Source: Dicyema japonicum
Lineage: Eukaryota; Dicyemida; Rhombozoa; Dicyemidae
Reading direction: 5' to 3'
DNA length: 64,000 nt
NCBI GenBank assembly: GCA_011109175.1
Contig: RDEW01000091.1
Location: 2,169 to 66,168, forward strand
The translations under genes were made by a program, and so were the position numbers. The notes below the pieces were generated by a model that ran no database searches, was not told the origin of the DNA, and saw only the letters and a program-made list of their open reading frames with translations. Below are positions 22,325 to 33,879 of this stretch, in pieces (the stretch's first letter is position 1; every line of letters starts with the position of its first letter).

Positions 22325-22675
22325 TGAATGGCCGGGCTATTTCCTTTGACAATTGCAATAGCTTCTTTTGACGTCCATAAAGCTTTTGACTCGGTGTCAA
22401 GGAGGATTCTTAAACTCTGGTTAGATAACTTCTTCAGCGGTTGGGGGATGTGTCTGCATTGGACAGTCAAGATCTATTTCCCGGCTTCTTCCGAATGGTG
22501 TTCCCCCAAAGATCCCTTTGTCTCCATCGACGAGTCCTTATGGCACGATACAGTTGTTGAAAGGAGATTACCAATATGAAAACTCTTACGCCTATGAATG
22601 AAGTGATTTCCGCGACGGTAGGACCTGCGGTGAAAATGAAAGAGGGCTGATCTACTTCTCCACCTCTCTTTGTGT
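22325..22675 (+). pseudogene. LINE RT fragment joined to dispersed repeat
   Basis: 22345-22500 reads AIASFDVHKAFDSVSRRILK, LWLDNFFSGW and a shifted LLPNGVPQ region, a jockey/CR1-like RT piece. From about 22500 the sequence matches 13600-13790 (see there). Confidence 0.55.
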
Positions 22676-22884
22676 GATGTTTCGCGTTCCAACAGGGCCT
22701 TCATCTATGCACAGTGATCCAGAGAACATTGTCATGGAAGCTGACGTTGAAGCCAGAACTCGTTGCCAGGGAGTGAAATAGTCTCTTGATGAAATGAAGA
22801 CTTCTTCTGAGTTAGGTGGATTTGATGACGTGACTAGAAGGAAGAAAGAGAAATCTTTAATCAAGTGGTACCACATGGCCAAAT

Positions 22885-24280
22885 TGCTTTGATTTTATTT
22901 TTATTTATTTATTTTTATTTTAATAACCCCGGGAACACCGAGAAAGAAAGACAAAAGAGTCATACAGTTAGGTGATCCCAGTCCTCGCAATCACTTGTGC
23001 CATTCGACGTCTGTGATCTCCATCGTCCCCACTACTTTCCGGAAGAGCCTTCTCTCGGTCTTGCAAGGAATCCGATCGGGGAGGGGAATTTCTTATCCAA
23101 TCGGTTTTCTCTTGCCATGGGAAGGATCAGGCGAAGCGGATTTCCATCTTCTTCACAGACGCGAAGAAATCCGGAGCCACGACTACGGATCTTAGCTTCC
23201 ATGAGTAGTGGGTCGACTGTTGATCCATTACGTGGGCAAAGCATACTGATTGTTTTCCGGTGTATCGAGTTGATTCTTTGGACCATAGACTCCGATAGCC
23301 CGAATCTCCATGCAATGGAGGCATACTCAATGGCAGGCGCGATTGTTTGTTGGTAGAGGTAGAAACGGAAAAGTCCATGTTCCTCGTGGTCCTCCGAACA
23401 AGGGCGCGTATAACGTTAACTTTCTGGAGGCCCCTGGTGATCATGTCTGTTGCGTGGGAGTTGAAATTGAGAAGGCTGTCGTACTTGACTCCAAGGACAG
23501 TGGGGGACTTGTCACTGGAATCCGAGTGGGACCAATGAAAAGACTCAGTTCATCCTTGGAACGACGGTCCGACGTGAATGTGGAACAGATAGACTTGGTT
23601 GCAGAAATCGTTAGTCGATTGCCAACAATCCAATCGTGGAGAATGTTCAATTTTGTCTGAGTTTTAAGGGATGCGACTTGCGTCGAGCGGTTCCGTATTG
23701 CAATGACTCTATCGTCTGCGTAGGATAATAGCAGGGAATCTTCGTCTCCATCATTAGGTAGGTCGTGTAGGAATAGGTTGAATAGAATTGGTGAAATTGG
23801 AGACCCCTGGGGTACCCCGTTCGGTAGTAATCGTGATCTAGATCTGAGATCATCACTGACTACTCTTCCACGTCTTCCAGACAAAAAGTTGGCCAGCCAT
23901 AATTTACATTCGGACGAAGATTAGTAGAAAATATTTTTCCAACCAGGATTTTCCTCGAAACAGTGTCAAAGGCTTTGTTGATGTCAATAGAAACCAAGAT
24001 TGTGCGTTTGTGAGGCGGGGATGGGTGTTAAAACCGTCGGCAATGAACTGCGATAGTTGCCAAGTATGTAGCGGTGGACCTACCGCGGAGGAAACCATGT
24101 TGAAATATAGGACGTGGAAGATACGGAATAATGACTGATAATACAAGTTTCTCCATAATTTTTGACAGTGTGCTGGTAACGGAAATAGGCCTGTAGGAGG
24201 CAGGTTCTGTCTCTGGTTTCCCAGCCTTCAATATCGGTCTGATGATAGAATTCTTCCAAATCTTGGAATTTGATTTTATA
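22885..24280 (-). mobile_element. jockey/CR1-like LINE, 5'-truncated, minus strand
   Basis: Minus-strand frames in order: 24028-24231 (GKPETEPASYRPISVTSTLS, KIMEKLVLS, IFQHGFLRGRST); a KAFDTVSRK region near 23960; 23441-23884 (SGRRGRVVSDD, LLPNGVPQGSPISPILFNLF, LLSYADDRVIA, NRLTISATKS); and 23127-23444 (LVRRTTRNM, SLWSKESTRYTGKQ). The 3' end is the shared hairpin (TGGGATCACC ... CGGTGTTCCC, read in reverse from 22980 to 22931) and the tail GGGGTTATTAAAATAAAAATAAA. Three or more frameshifts; no ORF1 or endonuclease present. Confidence 0.75.
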
Positions 24281-24383
24281 AATAAAAAAACATAACTTGT
24301 CAGGGAAGCCAGAAAATATTATAAATTATTTGATTATATTAAACTATAATAAATTTTATTTAAATTAAATTAGTGAAAGTTGA

Positions 24384-24717
24384 ATGATTTTGGTGAGTTT
24401 TTTTTAAATTAAAAGAAATTTACCTTTATAGACTTTAATAAGATCTTTTTGCACAAAAATCACATCTCAAAGCATAACCGAGAAATTGGCCAGAAATTTT
24501 ACCAAAGGAACGGAGATTGCCGTTGAAGATATTTCCGGAGGCTGTGGCTCAATGTTTTTTGTTCACGTTATATCAGAAGATTTTAACAACTTGAGGGAAG
24601 TTAAAAGGCACGTGCTGATTAACAAAGTTTAAATTTTATTTAAAAGCATAGTTTTTAAGTGATGAATTAAAAATTATTCACGGAATAAGGATAAAAACTG
24701 AATCAAAATGTGACTAA
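24384..24717 (+). CDS. BOLA3: BOLA3-like mitochondrial iron-sulfur assembly protein
   Basis: Spliced 89-aa protein. MILTLIRSFCTKITSQ looks like a mitochondrial presequence (Arg/Lys, Ser/Thr, no acids). The BolA domain follows: SITEKLARNF, then EIAVEDISGGCGSMFFVHVI, SEDFNNLREVKRHVLINK, and after an intron FLSDELKIIHGIRIKTES. The Cys of GGCG and the His of KRHV correspond to the conserved cluster-ligand residues of BOLA3. Known role: with GLRX5 and NFU1, delivery of [4Fe-4S] clusters to mitochondrial enzymes. Introns: 24393-24431 (39 nt, after codon 3) and 24627-24651 (25 nt). Intact. Confidence 0.93.
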
Positions 24718-24789
24718 TAATTTATTAAACATTAAATAAATATCCAACCTGTTATTTTTAATTTCCCTCCCAACTTTGGAACTTCTATG

Positions 24790-25040
24790 CAAACAATTTG
24801 TTCTACCGTGTATCGAGTAGGCATGTGCTGCAGGATTGTGTCACTATAACTATCGACACAGAGCAAGCTGGACGTGTCACAAAACCAATGCCTTGGAATA
24901 CCGGAGAACACTAAACGTAGCCCCAATCACGGAATACCTTACTGAACGCCACCGAGACTTCCTAAAGATTGTAAAGTCTCGTGAAAATCATACTATTTCT
25001 GGACGCTTGCCCTAGATACGAGAAGAAACCTTTCCTTTGT
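24790..25040 (+). pseudogene. LINE C-terminal remnant
   Basis: Broken frames read a LINE post-RT region: a CxAG...SxxxLxxxQNxALR-like start, then YRRTLNVAPITEYLTERHRD and FLKIVKSRENHTISGRL, similar in kind to the P-I-x-x-Y-L...HR-F...H-P region of jockey/I elements. Weak but consistent; 25041-25490 shows nothing else. Confidence 0.4.
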
Positions 25041-25495
25041 GGAGATTAAACCATGACTTCAAAACTAACCGCATAAAAAAAGTGCATATGTCGTTGGTGT
25101 GAAAGCCCACGTGATTACTGCCAACTGGTTGGAAGGTTGAGGTCGTCACGTACTTATATTGCACGGATACTTAGTTTCGTATGTAAGCCCTTGTCTTCCT
25201 TCTCTTAAGCGTGGACGAGGTGACGGACGTCATCTCCAATTCTCATCCAAGGTTATATACAGTTTGGTTATTTTCATTAATAGAGAATCGCATAAAATAA
25301 GAAAAAATTGCTATCAGATTAAATATTTTTTTCAAGTTTTGATCAAAGGTCTTCTGAGGTCGGACGATCTGAAAACTCAAGAATTGAACCGTTCCTGATG
25401 CCTAACCTACCAGATGTTGCCCTTCTTGCTTCAAAGGTGACTACGTAAAAATAGTCATAGAAAGCTAATTTTATTATTTCAAACTAAACTATAAA

Positions 25496-26139
25496 TTATT
25501 TGAAGTAAAAAATGTCAGTCTTCATCATAATGGAACAAAACTCGTTAAAGTCGATGAATCCACTAGCATTTAAATCTGCGTCATGAAACATTTCGGCAAT
25601 CATTTTCTTTTTGATTTTCAAATTATTATCAAAACAGCATTTCTCCAGATCCTTCAAAGAAAACTTTCCTTTACCGTCTTTGAGTGAACAGCATTAATAC
25701 CGTGGTCGATAAAATCAAAACAGACCTTAAGCATTTCAAATGGATTTATGTCCGATCCCTGAATTCTCTCGATGAGGGTGATAAACACTTCGAGGTTGAC
25801 TTGAGTGATTGCAAAACCAAACTCTCAAATGTGTTCAATTCAGGAATTTCGATGATTGATTGTATCTTGGATTCATCGATGCGGAGAATTCTTAGAGCGT
25901 CACTTAGCTGCTTCATATTAAGAATTCTAAAACACGTGCTATTTAACGAACCCCTTGTTTCCAGTATCAATTTCGTTAAATAAGTATCTTAGATCTGATA
26001 ATTCCTGCAGTGAAAATCTATCCGGATCATTCAAAAAGACATCAGTTCCCGCAGATGCTAGTCGTCTCGATGCTTTTAGGATTTCATTCAAAATCTACTA
26101 ATCAGCCAATGACTTAACAGAAATAATTGACTTTTCCAT
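25496..26139 (-). CDS. centrin-like EF-hand protein
   Basis: Spliced 182-aa protein with four EF-hand positions: ELSDLRYLFNEIDTGNKGIL (hand 1, degenerate), a loop-less second hand (INLEVFITLIERI), VCFDFIDHDGKGKFSLKDLE (hand 3, partly kept) and EMFHDADLNASGFIDFNEF (hand 4, canonical DxNxSG...E loop). The ending EFCSIMMKTDIFYF resembles the centrin C-terminus (EFxxIMKKTxLF), so a centrin or caltractin role at centriole/basal body is the best guess; a divergent calmodulin-like protein is the alternative. Introns: 26095-26118 (24), 25927-25951 (25), 25800-25822 (23), 25678-25700 (23). Intact frame; start at MEKSIIS. Confidence 0.82.
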
Positions 26140-26200
26140 TAACTTGTCTCCAAGAGTTTTAATTAAAAGTGAAATTTATTAAAATAAAAATTTAAATAAT

Positions 26201-26305
26201 TTATTGTTTCTAACAGAGAATCTATTTTGCTTCCTATCTCTTTAATTTTAAATATTTTATTGTTTCTAACAGAGAATCCATTTTGCCTCCTATCTCTCTA
26301 TTCGA
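26201..26305. repeat. 56-bp tandem duplication
   Basis: TTATTGTTTCTAACAGAGAA with a following TCTATTTTGCTTCCTATCTC starts at 26201 and is repeated with few changes from 26257. It lies between the centrin-like gene promoter side and the LINE at 26306. Confidence 0.7.
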
Positions 26306-27880
26306 AATGTGGCAAAAGGCGATGAAGTTTCAACAGAGGAGGATTATGTTCAAAGTGATGTGAACAACTTAATAAAATTCTATACTAAAATTTTACACAA
26401 GGAGCACATGAAGTCTGATACACTATCATCACGCAGGAAACTAGAGAGAATATCAGAACCACTTTTCTTTTTTGAGAGAGGTACAAGCGACATTCCGTAA
26501 AAACGACATACTCCCACAAACCAGACAACATTCCTATTATCTTATTAAAAAATCTTGGAGACGGAATAGTCACTTTTCTAACATCGATTTTCAACTTTTC
26601 GATTAATCAGAATGTGATACCGTTGTTATGGAAACAGGCTCTAATATGGCCAGTACTGAAACCAGGAAGACCGAGAGATGACCCAGCGTCTTTTAAACCG
26701 GTGTCACTGCTATGTTCAATGTCAAAAATTCTGGAGAGGCTTGTGCTCGGGAGAATAAAAGAATTATTACCAGAGAGGCCTTTTCAACATGGATTCAAAA
26801 ATGAGAGATCTTCATACTTGCAAACATTGACCGACTTCATTCGAGTCGGATTCACAACCAAGCCGAGACACTTTAAAACAGTGATCTGCTCGATCGACAT
26901 ACATAAGGCTTTTGACTCAGTCTCGAAAAAGATTTTATCGAAAAAAATATTTCAATCGGAGATCCCAGGGAAACTAAAACTTTGGATTATTAACTTTCTA
27001 AGTGGACGAAGGGGACGTGTTTGCTTCGGAGGTCTGAAATCAATCTCACGGCTCCTCCCAAACGGAGTCCCTCAAGGATCGCCTTTATCCCCTGCTCTGT
27101 TTAACCGCTTTCTGGATGATATCTCGAGTCTTGAATCTGATAATGATGTTCTACTTTCCTATGCGGATAGTATTGTGTTGGCTTCGCGAGATCAGGACAT
27201 CCAGAAGGCCACAGAAAGAATACAAATTAACTGGACAGGCTTAATGCCTGGATAATGGAAAAGCAGCTCGTGGTGAATGCAGAGAAGTCGTCTACATCAC
27301 TATTTACCTCTGACAAAAGATTGGGAAGAAAGACAGTCACCTTGAAGTTAAACAAGGTCGGCATCCCTTTCCACAGTTGTTAAAGGATCTTGGGTGTGAC
27401 AATTGATGTGCATCTCTGTTTAACACCTCACGTAGAAAACATTCTATTAAAATGCGAGAAGAAACTGAACGTATTGAAAAGTTTATTGGGAATATGGAAG
27501 AGTGATACTCACCCAGTTTGATGAACGTATACAAACAATACATCGAGCCATGTTTCTCATATGCATGCGCCTCGTAGGGACCGTTCATATCTTGGACAAA
27601 TATGAGGAAAATTGAGGAAATGCAAAAGAGGGCTTACAGAGTAATGGAGCGTTGGATTTGTGAAGATCATCGACCCGGACCTACGCCTCTGGAGGCCCTT
27701 ATGAAACTAGACTCCAGATCACGGGAAGTTGGCCCTGAAAATTCAGGCAGCCTGTTCGTTCATGCGCAGGCACGAAGGAAGAACACAGGGCAAAGATGAG
27801 GTCTCTGTTAGAATGCATCGGGATCACGTGATAATTACTTTTGTTTTACCGTGGTCATAGGTTAAATAAAAAAATAAATA
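26306..27880 (+). mobile_element. jockey/CR1-like LINE, 5'-truncated
   Basis: 26309-26500 and the next frame give the pre-RT region ending PDNIPIILLKNLGDGI. 26614-27255 carries LKPGRPRDDPASFKPVSLLC, FQHGFKNERSSYLQTLT, IDIHKAFDSVSKKILSK, LSGRRGRVCF, LLPNGVPQGSPLSPALFN and LLSYADSIVLASRD (YADS replaces YADD). Then, frame-shifted, WIMEKQLVVNAEKSSTSLFTS, YKQYIEPCFSYACAS and KIEEMQKRAYRVMERWICED. The 3' hairpin arms GATCACG (27822-27828) and CGTGGTC (27850-27856) are followed by AGGTTAAATAAAA. Sister copy of 3069-3395. Confidence 0.75.
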
Positions 27881-28602
27881 TCCATAGTATTTCCCCCATA
27901 TCAGCTGGAGAGAATACCGTGGTCTTTTGAATATTTCATTTCACAAAGGTTGCTTTGAATCTAAAGCTTAAATCATCTAGGAAACGATGTCCAGTGGAAT
28001 AACTAGGAAAATGTAAGAGAACACAAGAGGAATATAGCTAATACTCGACAGATACCATAAGAAATATGTCCCTATGAATAATACTGAAACAAGGGCAACT
28101 TGTTGCAGGAAAGCTTGGAAATGTTAAAAGAACCCTACTAACAGTATGTTTGGACTTGAATACCTAATTAGAAGTATAAATCATTCTTTGTGCTCTTTGG
28201 ATTAACTACAAAATTAGCTCAGTCTTAAATGTTCCCTGCCCCTATCTCAAACTGATATCAGTCACCACTTGGTTCAACTTTCACTAGTCGCATCTACTCG
28301 CCAAGACTAACACATAGCAAGTGGAATCCTATCAAAGACACAACGATTCAATCACCCATGGATTAGAAAACAGCTCTGACAAGTCTGATTTATATATATC
28401 TTTTGTTCGCAAATAGGACACAGTACGCGATTATTGCAAAGAAAAACACATTCCAATCAAAGATAATTATGGGTCAATTAGTTAATCGACCGACAAATCG
28501 CAGCAGCCCATGTTCCACAATATTTTTGGCACTAAGCAGCGCGTCATCCATATCTGCGGTTGTGAGAACCCCTCCACTGAAGAATTAGAGATGAATTTTT
28601 TG
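27881..28602. other. gene-free stretch, nothing recognised
   Basis: No domain, no supported splicing. The short frame 28403-28588 (plus) has no recognisable motif. Confidence 0.4.
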
Positions 28603-28660
28603 ATACCGGCCGGGCACTGGACGTCTCCTGAGTCATATGAACTCATGAAGTCTTTTATGT
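28603..28660 (-). repeat. SINE body fragment
   Basis: CCGGCCGGGCACTGGACGTC then TCCTGAGTCATATGAACTCA matches the SINE body block; the CCGGCC part is shared with 14696-14700 (reverse). Confidence 0.5.
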
Positions 28661-28819
28661 AAATCCACGCTATCACACCGACCAAAGTTATATAACAATC
28701 TAGACATGATTTATTGCTAGAAAACCACATAAATTATAATTAATAAAACGTATATGATTTGGGATTATAATGTGGTTACACTAGTCATTAAAAAATTCAA
28801 TCTAAGAAAAATCACTTCA

Positions 28820-29207
28820 GCTTGACATGATCCTTCCTTGAGCCCACACAAGTACCCATAGGCCGTTTAACTGGTTCCTTGTAGTCGCAACAGTACGTTC
28901 CTCGGTTCTTACGTACTAAAGATTCGAGAGTCATTGGAGACAGGTACTTTCCAGAAGTCCATCTTTTCGTAATTTTGGAAGCCCTTTTAGCTTAGAGTTT
29001 CATGCAATTTGTCCGAGAGGTAAACGTGGCCCATAATGCACATACATATAAGATCCATGGTTCGACGTACTGCTTGTATATAGAGTTCAAGATTGGATGG
29101 CTTCCTGCTTTCCATACTCCAGAGATTCCTATCAGAAAATTTGTCTTTTTTGGCATTTGATGATCAATTTTTCGACATGCGCATGTGCATGTAGACTGTG
29201 ACTCCAA
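28820..29207 (-). pseudogene. LINE C-terminal remnant
   Basis: Minus-strand frames read LIGISGVWKAGSHPILNSIY, KQYVEPWILYVCALWATFTS, then AKRASKITKRW and LESLVRKNRGTYCC. This corresponds to the L-Y-x-xYVxPxLxYxxxLW segment after RT in jockey/CR1-like elements. No intact ORF; the 3' tail near 28740-28820 is AT-rich. Confidence 0.55.
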
Positions 29208-29320
29208 TAGGCAAGAATAAAGATAACAAAAAAGGTAGCAAAATTAATTTTAAAAATTAAGTAATTTTATTATTTATATCAAAAATATTATACAAATCAA
29301 ATTTAATAGGACAAATTAAT

Positions 29321-30404
29321 ATGGTAATTACTGCAAACAATCTTTTTGGAAAGGTAATTATGAGCTATTAAACTAATATTAGTTCAGAAAAGTGAGTAGT
29401 ATCAAATCTTACGAATGGGGGTTTTTAGGACTTACCTTTGTCTCCAACACCATTGCCCTTATTGTGGCTTTGTTTAGAATTGTCCAGATTATTAATAATT
29501 CCCCCATGGATGCCAAGAATAAAAATGACATCAGACTGGCTTTCCTGCTAATTATCAATATATGTATGGACTGGCTGACTTTTAGTTTATTCGTTTTTTT
29601 ACTCCGTCAACGGGATCTTTAGGGAAAGGAAATTTGAGTTGTACGCCTTGGCTTTCTCTGTGGGGGTTGTGTTGTGCTATGTAATTATACATTTCTTCAT
29701 TCCAAACAGCAGTGAAGGTTATAGCTTAGTACTATCCCCCAGCTACCTTTAACCTGATCAGGATGATCTGCTCGATCATACTGGCCCCCTTCATATTTGT
29801 AATGGCCCTTTGGATCCCCAGAAAGTTCGGAAAGTTCGCCTTCATTGTAATTGGGGCGCTGGAAGCCAGATCACGTTGCCAGTTTACATTACTTTAGGAG
29901 CTTATAACATTATCGGTTCATTCAATTCCTTGCTTAAATCTCGACTCACAGTTAACCGTTTGTTATTTCTATGATGTCATAGTTGAACTCATTGCTTTTG
30001 ATGTACAACGTCTCATCCGATTACAAGCTCTTCTCTATTTTGTCAATTACTTTAGGATTGATTGTCAATTTCTTTGTATTTTCGTTTGGATTTTTAGCGG
30101 TGGACTTGATTTTTATTTTAGATAAGATTTGAAAACAAAAAGTACATATATGCCATGTGGTCTCTCTCATATTTGGAGTTCTTCTACTTGATTTATGCAG
30201 CTGTATATGCTCTAAATATTTTAGACAAATTTTTCTTTCAATTCTACATTCAATTTAGTCAGCATCTCTTATATTTCCATTATTGGGATCGCTCTTCTCC
30301 TTCGTATTGTCCTAACTGTGCAAGCCGTCTTTGTTATTCGCTCTTTTGGTCTTCAAGTCAAAGATATTTGTATGAAATTAATTTTATTTAGTATTCGGCG
30401 ATGA
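29321..30404 (+). CDS. multi-pass membrane protein, family unknown
   Basis: Spliced 284-aa protein beginning MFRKVSSIKSYEWGF. It has about seven hydrophobic segments, including FLGLTFVSNTIALIVALFRI, LAFLLIINICMDWLTFSLF, LYALAFSVGVVLCYVIIHFF, MICSIILAPFIFVMALWI, FAFIITLPVYITLGAYNII, ILSITLGLIVNFFVFSFGF and IGIALLLRIVLTVQAVFVI, ending KDICMKLILFSIRR. Introns: 29324-29382 (59 nt, directly after the ATG); 29593-29638 (46 nt, chosen because it keeps frame; a 17-nt intron at 29606-29622 would need a one-base indel); 29718-29742 (25); 29847-29869 (23); 29951-29982 (32); 30100-30121 (22); 30203-30224 (22). I do not recognise the family; a seven-helix receptor-like or TMEM-type protein is possible. 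Confidence 0.72.
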
Positions 30405-30639
30405 AGAGCGCGTATTTTCTGAGTCGTTTATGGGTAACTGATTTTCTAAAGCTTAGACGAAAGTATGGACTCTCGTCTGTCTGATTCTATCTCAAATCAA
30501 TAATTGATTATTTTTATTCCCAACTTAAATGATATAATTTTCATTATAAAAATTAATGTGTTGGTTTTTATTTAAGTTTTTGTGGCTTCATTTTTTAATG
30601 CACTTTCACTATGCTAATGTTCATTGGAAAGTATGTCCA

Positions 30640-30900
30640 ATACGAAAAAAACGTTGACGTCATCCTTCTCCACTTGTTCCTGTCACAAGCAAGTTCACGT
30701 ACTACAACTAAGTCTTATCCATCTCTGTAGGGTGGTCCTTGATTGTTCACATAGTCAGGGAGTGTCAGAGAAGTCCTCTATGGCCACGTTAGCCGGGACT
30801 TGCAGGTCCGTTCTCAATACACGTCCAAAGAGTCTCCGTCGAGCTTCCTTGAGCATCTCATCCTCTAGTACAATGGTTTCCAAGCTGGACGATATCGCCC
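30640..30900 (-). pseudogene. LINE C-terminal (RRxxGHVLR-type) fragment
   Basis: The minus strand reads EMLKEARRRLFGRVLRTDLQ, ANVAIEDFSDTP, then TTLQRWIRL, matching the common post-RT LINE segment RLRWFGHVLRM...GRPxKTW. Frames are broken. 30405-30639 has nothing recognised. Confidence 0.55.
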
Positions 30901-31199
30901 AGAATGGGCGGTGGGATTTTTAATTATTGATTTTTAAAAATTTTTTAGATGAGTCACTATTGACTTATCTAAGTTGTGGCTATCAAACAATTCTTATGTG
31001 TCAGGTAGAAGTTCGTTAAACAGCTGATGTTAAATAAAACTGGAAAGGCGATGTTTCCTTAACAAAAAATTATTTTGTCGACATTCCATTAGAAAATCTA
31101 CTATCGACAGCGACATTCCATTAGAAAATCGCTATATAGCGATGTTTGGAAAAGGTTTTACAGAATTTTTTAAAATAATTATGCCTTGAAATAATTTGG

Positions 31200-31550
31200 T
31201 TTTCTCCATTTGGAATCGGGATGTCAGGTAAGTTAAAAAGTAGCGGGGAAAGTGGTGAACCTTGAGGTACTCCATTAGGAAATAGTCTAGAGACTGGTTG
31301 AATGTTTCCGAGACATACTCTCCTCTACATCCGCCAAGAAAGTTAGCAAGTTATAATTTGAAATTCCCGGAATATCTGTCTGGAATATTTTCAAATTAAG
31401 AGTTTGAAATTCTCGGAATGTCTGTCTGGAATATACTTCCTGAGAATGGAGTCGAAGGCTTTACATATATACACTTTCATAGAACGGTCTTCTGATGTAT
31501 TGGTTTGTTGAAGAAGCCAGGGTGAATAAAGTTGCTCAAGGTTGATCGGT
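31200..31550 (-). pseudogene. LINE RT fragment with internal duplication
   Basis: The minus strand reads VSRLFPNGVPQGSPLSPLLF, NLPDIPIPN. Upstream of it, the segment TGAAATTCCCGGAATATCTG TCTGGAATAT is duplicated at about 31355-31386 and 31403-31434. No open frame remains. Confidence 0.6.
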
Positions 31551-31599
31551 CTTTTTTAACTCAAACATCAATTATGGTATGAAGGCCAGAAACCAGACA

Positions 31600-33860
31600 G
31601 TAGAGGAAACCTACTGGCAAGAAACTTGGGACAATTTTGTATATTGAATAACACCATAAACAATACAAGAACACCTACTCGAAAAGGAGACAAACCTACA
31701 TCCTCTGACCTCTCCTTATGTTCCCCATCAATGTTTCCCCTCGTCAAATGGACTGTAAAATATGAACTAAGAAGTGATCACAACCCTATTATGATGAAAA
31801 TCAACACTGCAAATAAATTTATCAGACAGAATTCCACTTTTTTAAATTTTGAAAGCGCAGATTTGTCCAACTTCTCTAATTACATCGACACCAATATGGA
31901 AGTATTTTACACATTGGTATTCTCATCAATTGACCACATGATCAAAACTTTCACGGACATTATACTCAAAGCAAGAAAACTATTTATTCCAATGGGATGC
32001 CATCAAACAAGGAATACCTATTATAATATGCACACAAAAACACTTATCAGAGAAAGAAATAAATTAAAGAAGCAAAAGGAATTATCAAATGACGATTTCC
32101 AAAAAATGAAATCTTTGAAAATACAAATTAAACAAGTTACCCAGTCTAGAATCAAGAAGCGATGGACATCACTTATTGATTCTCTATCGCCAAATACATC
32201 CGAGACGCTGATATGGAGAAAATTAAATATTTGAGACGTTGCAATGAAGGCTCTGAGAAAGTCCTTTACGGACAGGGATGTAGCAACATCGACCCAAATA
32301 TTTTAATGAAGCACTATGTCGCGATCAGCCATAAAAATTTCTCGAGGGAACACAGAATCTACAAGAAGAAGTTGTATCCATCATATGATTTGATTGTCTT
32401 TACTCCACAAGAAGTTCGAAACGAAATCATGGATGCCAAAAACTCCCGTTCCCGAGGCTGACAATGTCTCGATGATGGAACTGAAACACCTTGGTGAAAA
32501 AGCAACCAAATTCTTATCACGTTTATACTATATCTGTGAACAATAATATGATACCTTCTATATGGAAGAAATCTATAATTCTGCCAATTCGGAAGCCAAA
32601 CAAACCTGCAAATGATCCCTCTTCTTATCGTCCAATTGCAATATGTCCCAAATTTTAGAAAAATTAATCTTAACACGAATCAAAAATATTGTACCAAATC
32701 GAGTATTCCAGCATGGATTCCGTGAAAATCATTCTACTACGACTCACTTAACAAAATTAACTCAATATATTTCTGATGGATTCTCTTATCCAAAACCACA
32801 TAAAAGGACCATAATGGCTTTAATAGACTTGAAGAAAGCATTCGACTCCGTCTCCCGGACGCTGCTTATAGAGAAAATTTCTAACACTCTTATAAATCCA
32901 AACATTAAAAGATGGTTGTCGAACTTTTTAAGTGGAAGAAGAGGACAAGTGATGTTAGACAACAGAAAATCTATATCCCGTTTATTGCCGAATGGTGTCC
33001 CTCAAGGTTCACCTCTCTCTCCCCTGCTCTTCAACTGTACACCAATGACCTTCCCACCAACGACGATCCCGATACATTAATACTCTCATACGCAGATGAC
33101 ATTGTTCTTTCAACGAGAGACTCTAACTATGAGAAGGCAGATAAAACTTCAAAGTTATATTAATATGCTGGAAAATTGGCTCACATCAAATCGACTGGAA
33201 GTTTCTACAGGAAAGTCGTTTATAACAATTTTCTCTACATATAGAAGATCATTATACTCTCCCAAAATCAAATTGTTTGATATGAAATTCCTATGAATAA
33301 GTCTCCAACAATACTAGGATTAAAGTTGGATACTCTCCTGACATTCGGCCAACATGTCAATGACGTTATTACCAAAGTCAGGAGGAGGACCAACATATTG
33401 AAAATTTTTCCCGATCACCAATCGAGCACAACACCTTCTTACTACAGAAAATTTACAGACAATACATACTGCCAGTAATCGAATACGCATGTCTCTCCTG
33501 GAGCTCGATGATTTCTGAATCGTCGTCTCAAAAATTAGAAGCCGCACAACTTGCTACTTTAAAATAATAAATAAGAAAACTGTGGATAACGTATTGAATG
33601 TTAAAGAACACCTAAAGTGGAGAGTGAAGTCATTTCTACAGTGGGCAATGAAAACCGGCTGTCCGCTTTCACTCTCTATATCTGACTATCTAGAAAATAC
33701 GGGAAATCTATGGAGAATGAGACCGTCCACGTTTCTACCAATTCTGTTGGATCTTCGAGGACCCCGAACGAGAGCCAGAACCCGGAAAACCGGGATCACT
33801 TAGTTAGTAGTTAACTTTTAACTTTTTCTAATCCGGTGATCTTGGGGTAAAAAAAAAACT
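31600..33860 (+). mobile_element. jockey/CR1-like LINE with endonuclease end and full RT
   Basis: 31626-32234 contains the end of an AP-type endonuclease (YELRSDHNPIMMKI) and a long linker. 32213-32640 is the pre-RT region (FTPQEVRNEIMDAKNS). Then come SSYRPIAICP, FQHGFRENHSTTTHLTKLTQ, ALIDLKKAFDSVSRTLLIEK, SNFLSGRRGQVML, LLPNGVPQGSPLSPLLFN, LSYADDIVLSTRD (intact YADD), NRLEVSTGKS, ILGLKLDTLLTFGQHV and ILPVIEYACLSWSSM. The ORF ends PRTRARTRKTGIT-stop, whose GGGATCAC forms the hairpin with GTGATC at 33836-33841. Four or more frameshifts, yet the most complete RT of its family here. Confidence 0.8.
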
Positions 33861-33879
33861 ACATGATAGAACTGTCTGT

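Noticed and set aside
24384-26139. An operon-like or functional pairing of BOLA3 and the centrin-like gene
   Set aside because: The genes are convergent, separated by a LINE remnant, and have unrelated functions; adjacency looks incidental.
29606-29622. A 17-nt intron in the multi-pass membrane protein
   Set aside because: It leaves the reading frame off by one. A 46-nt intron at 29593-29638 gives an uninterrupted 284-codon frame.
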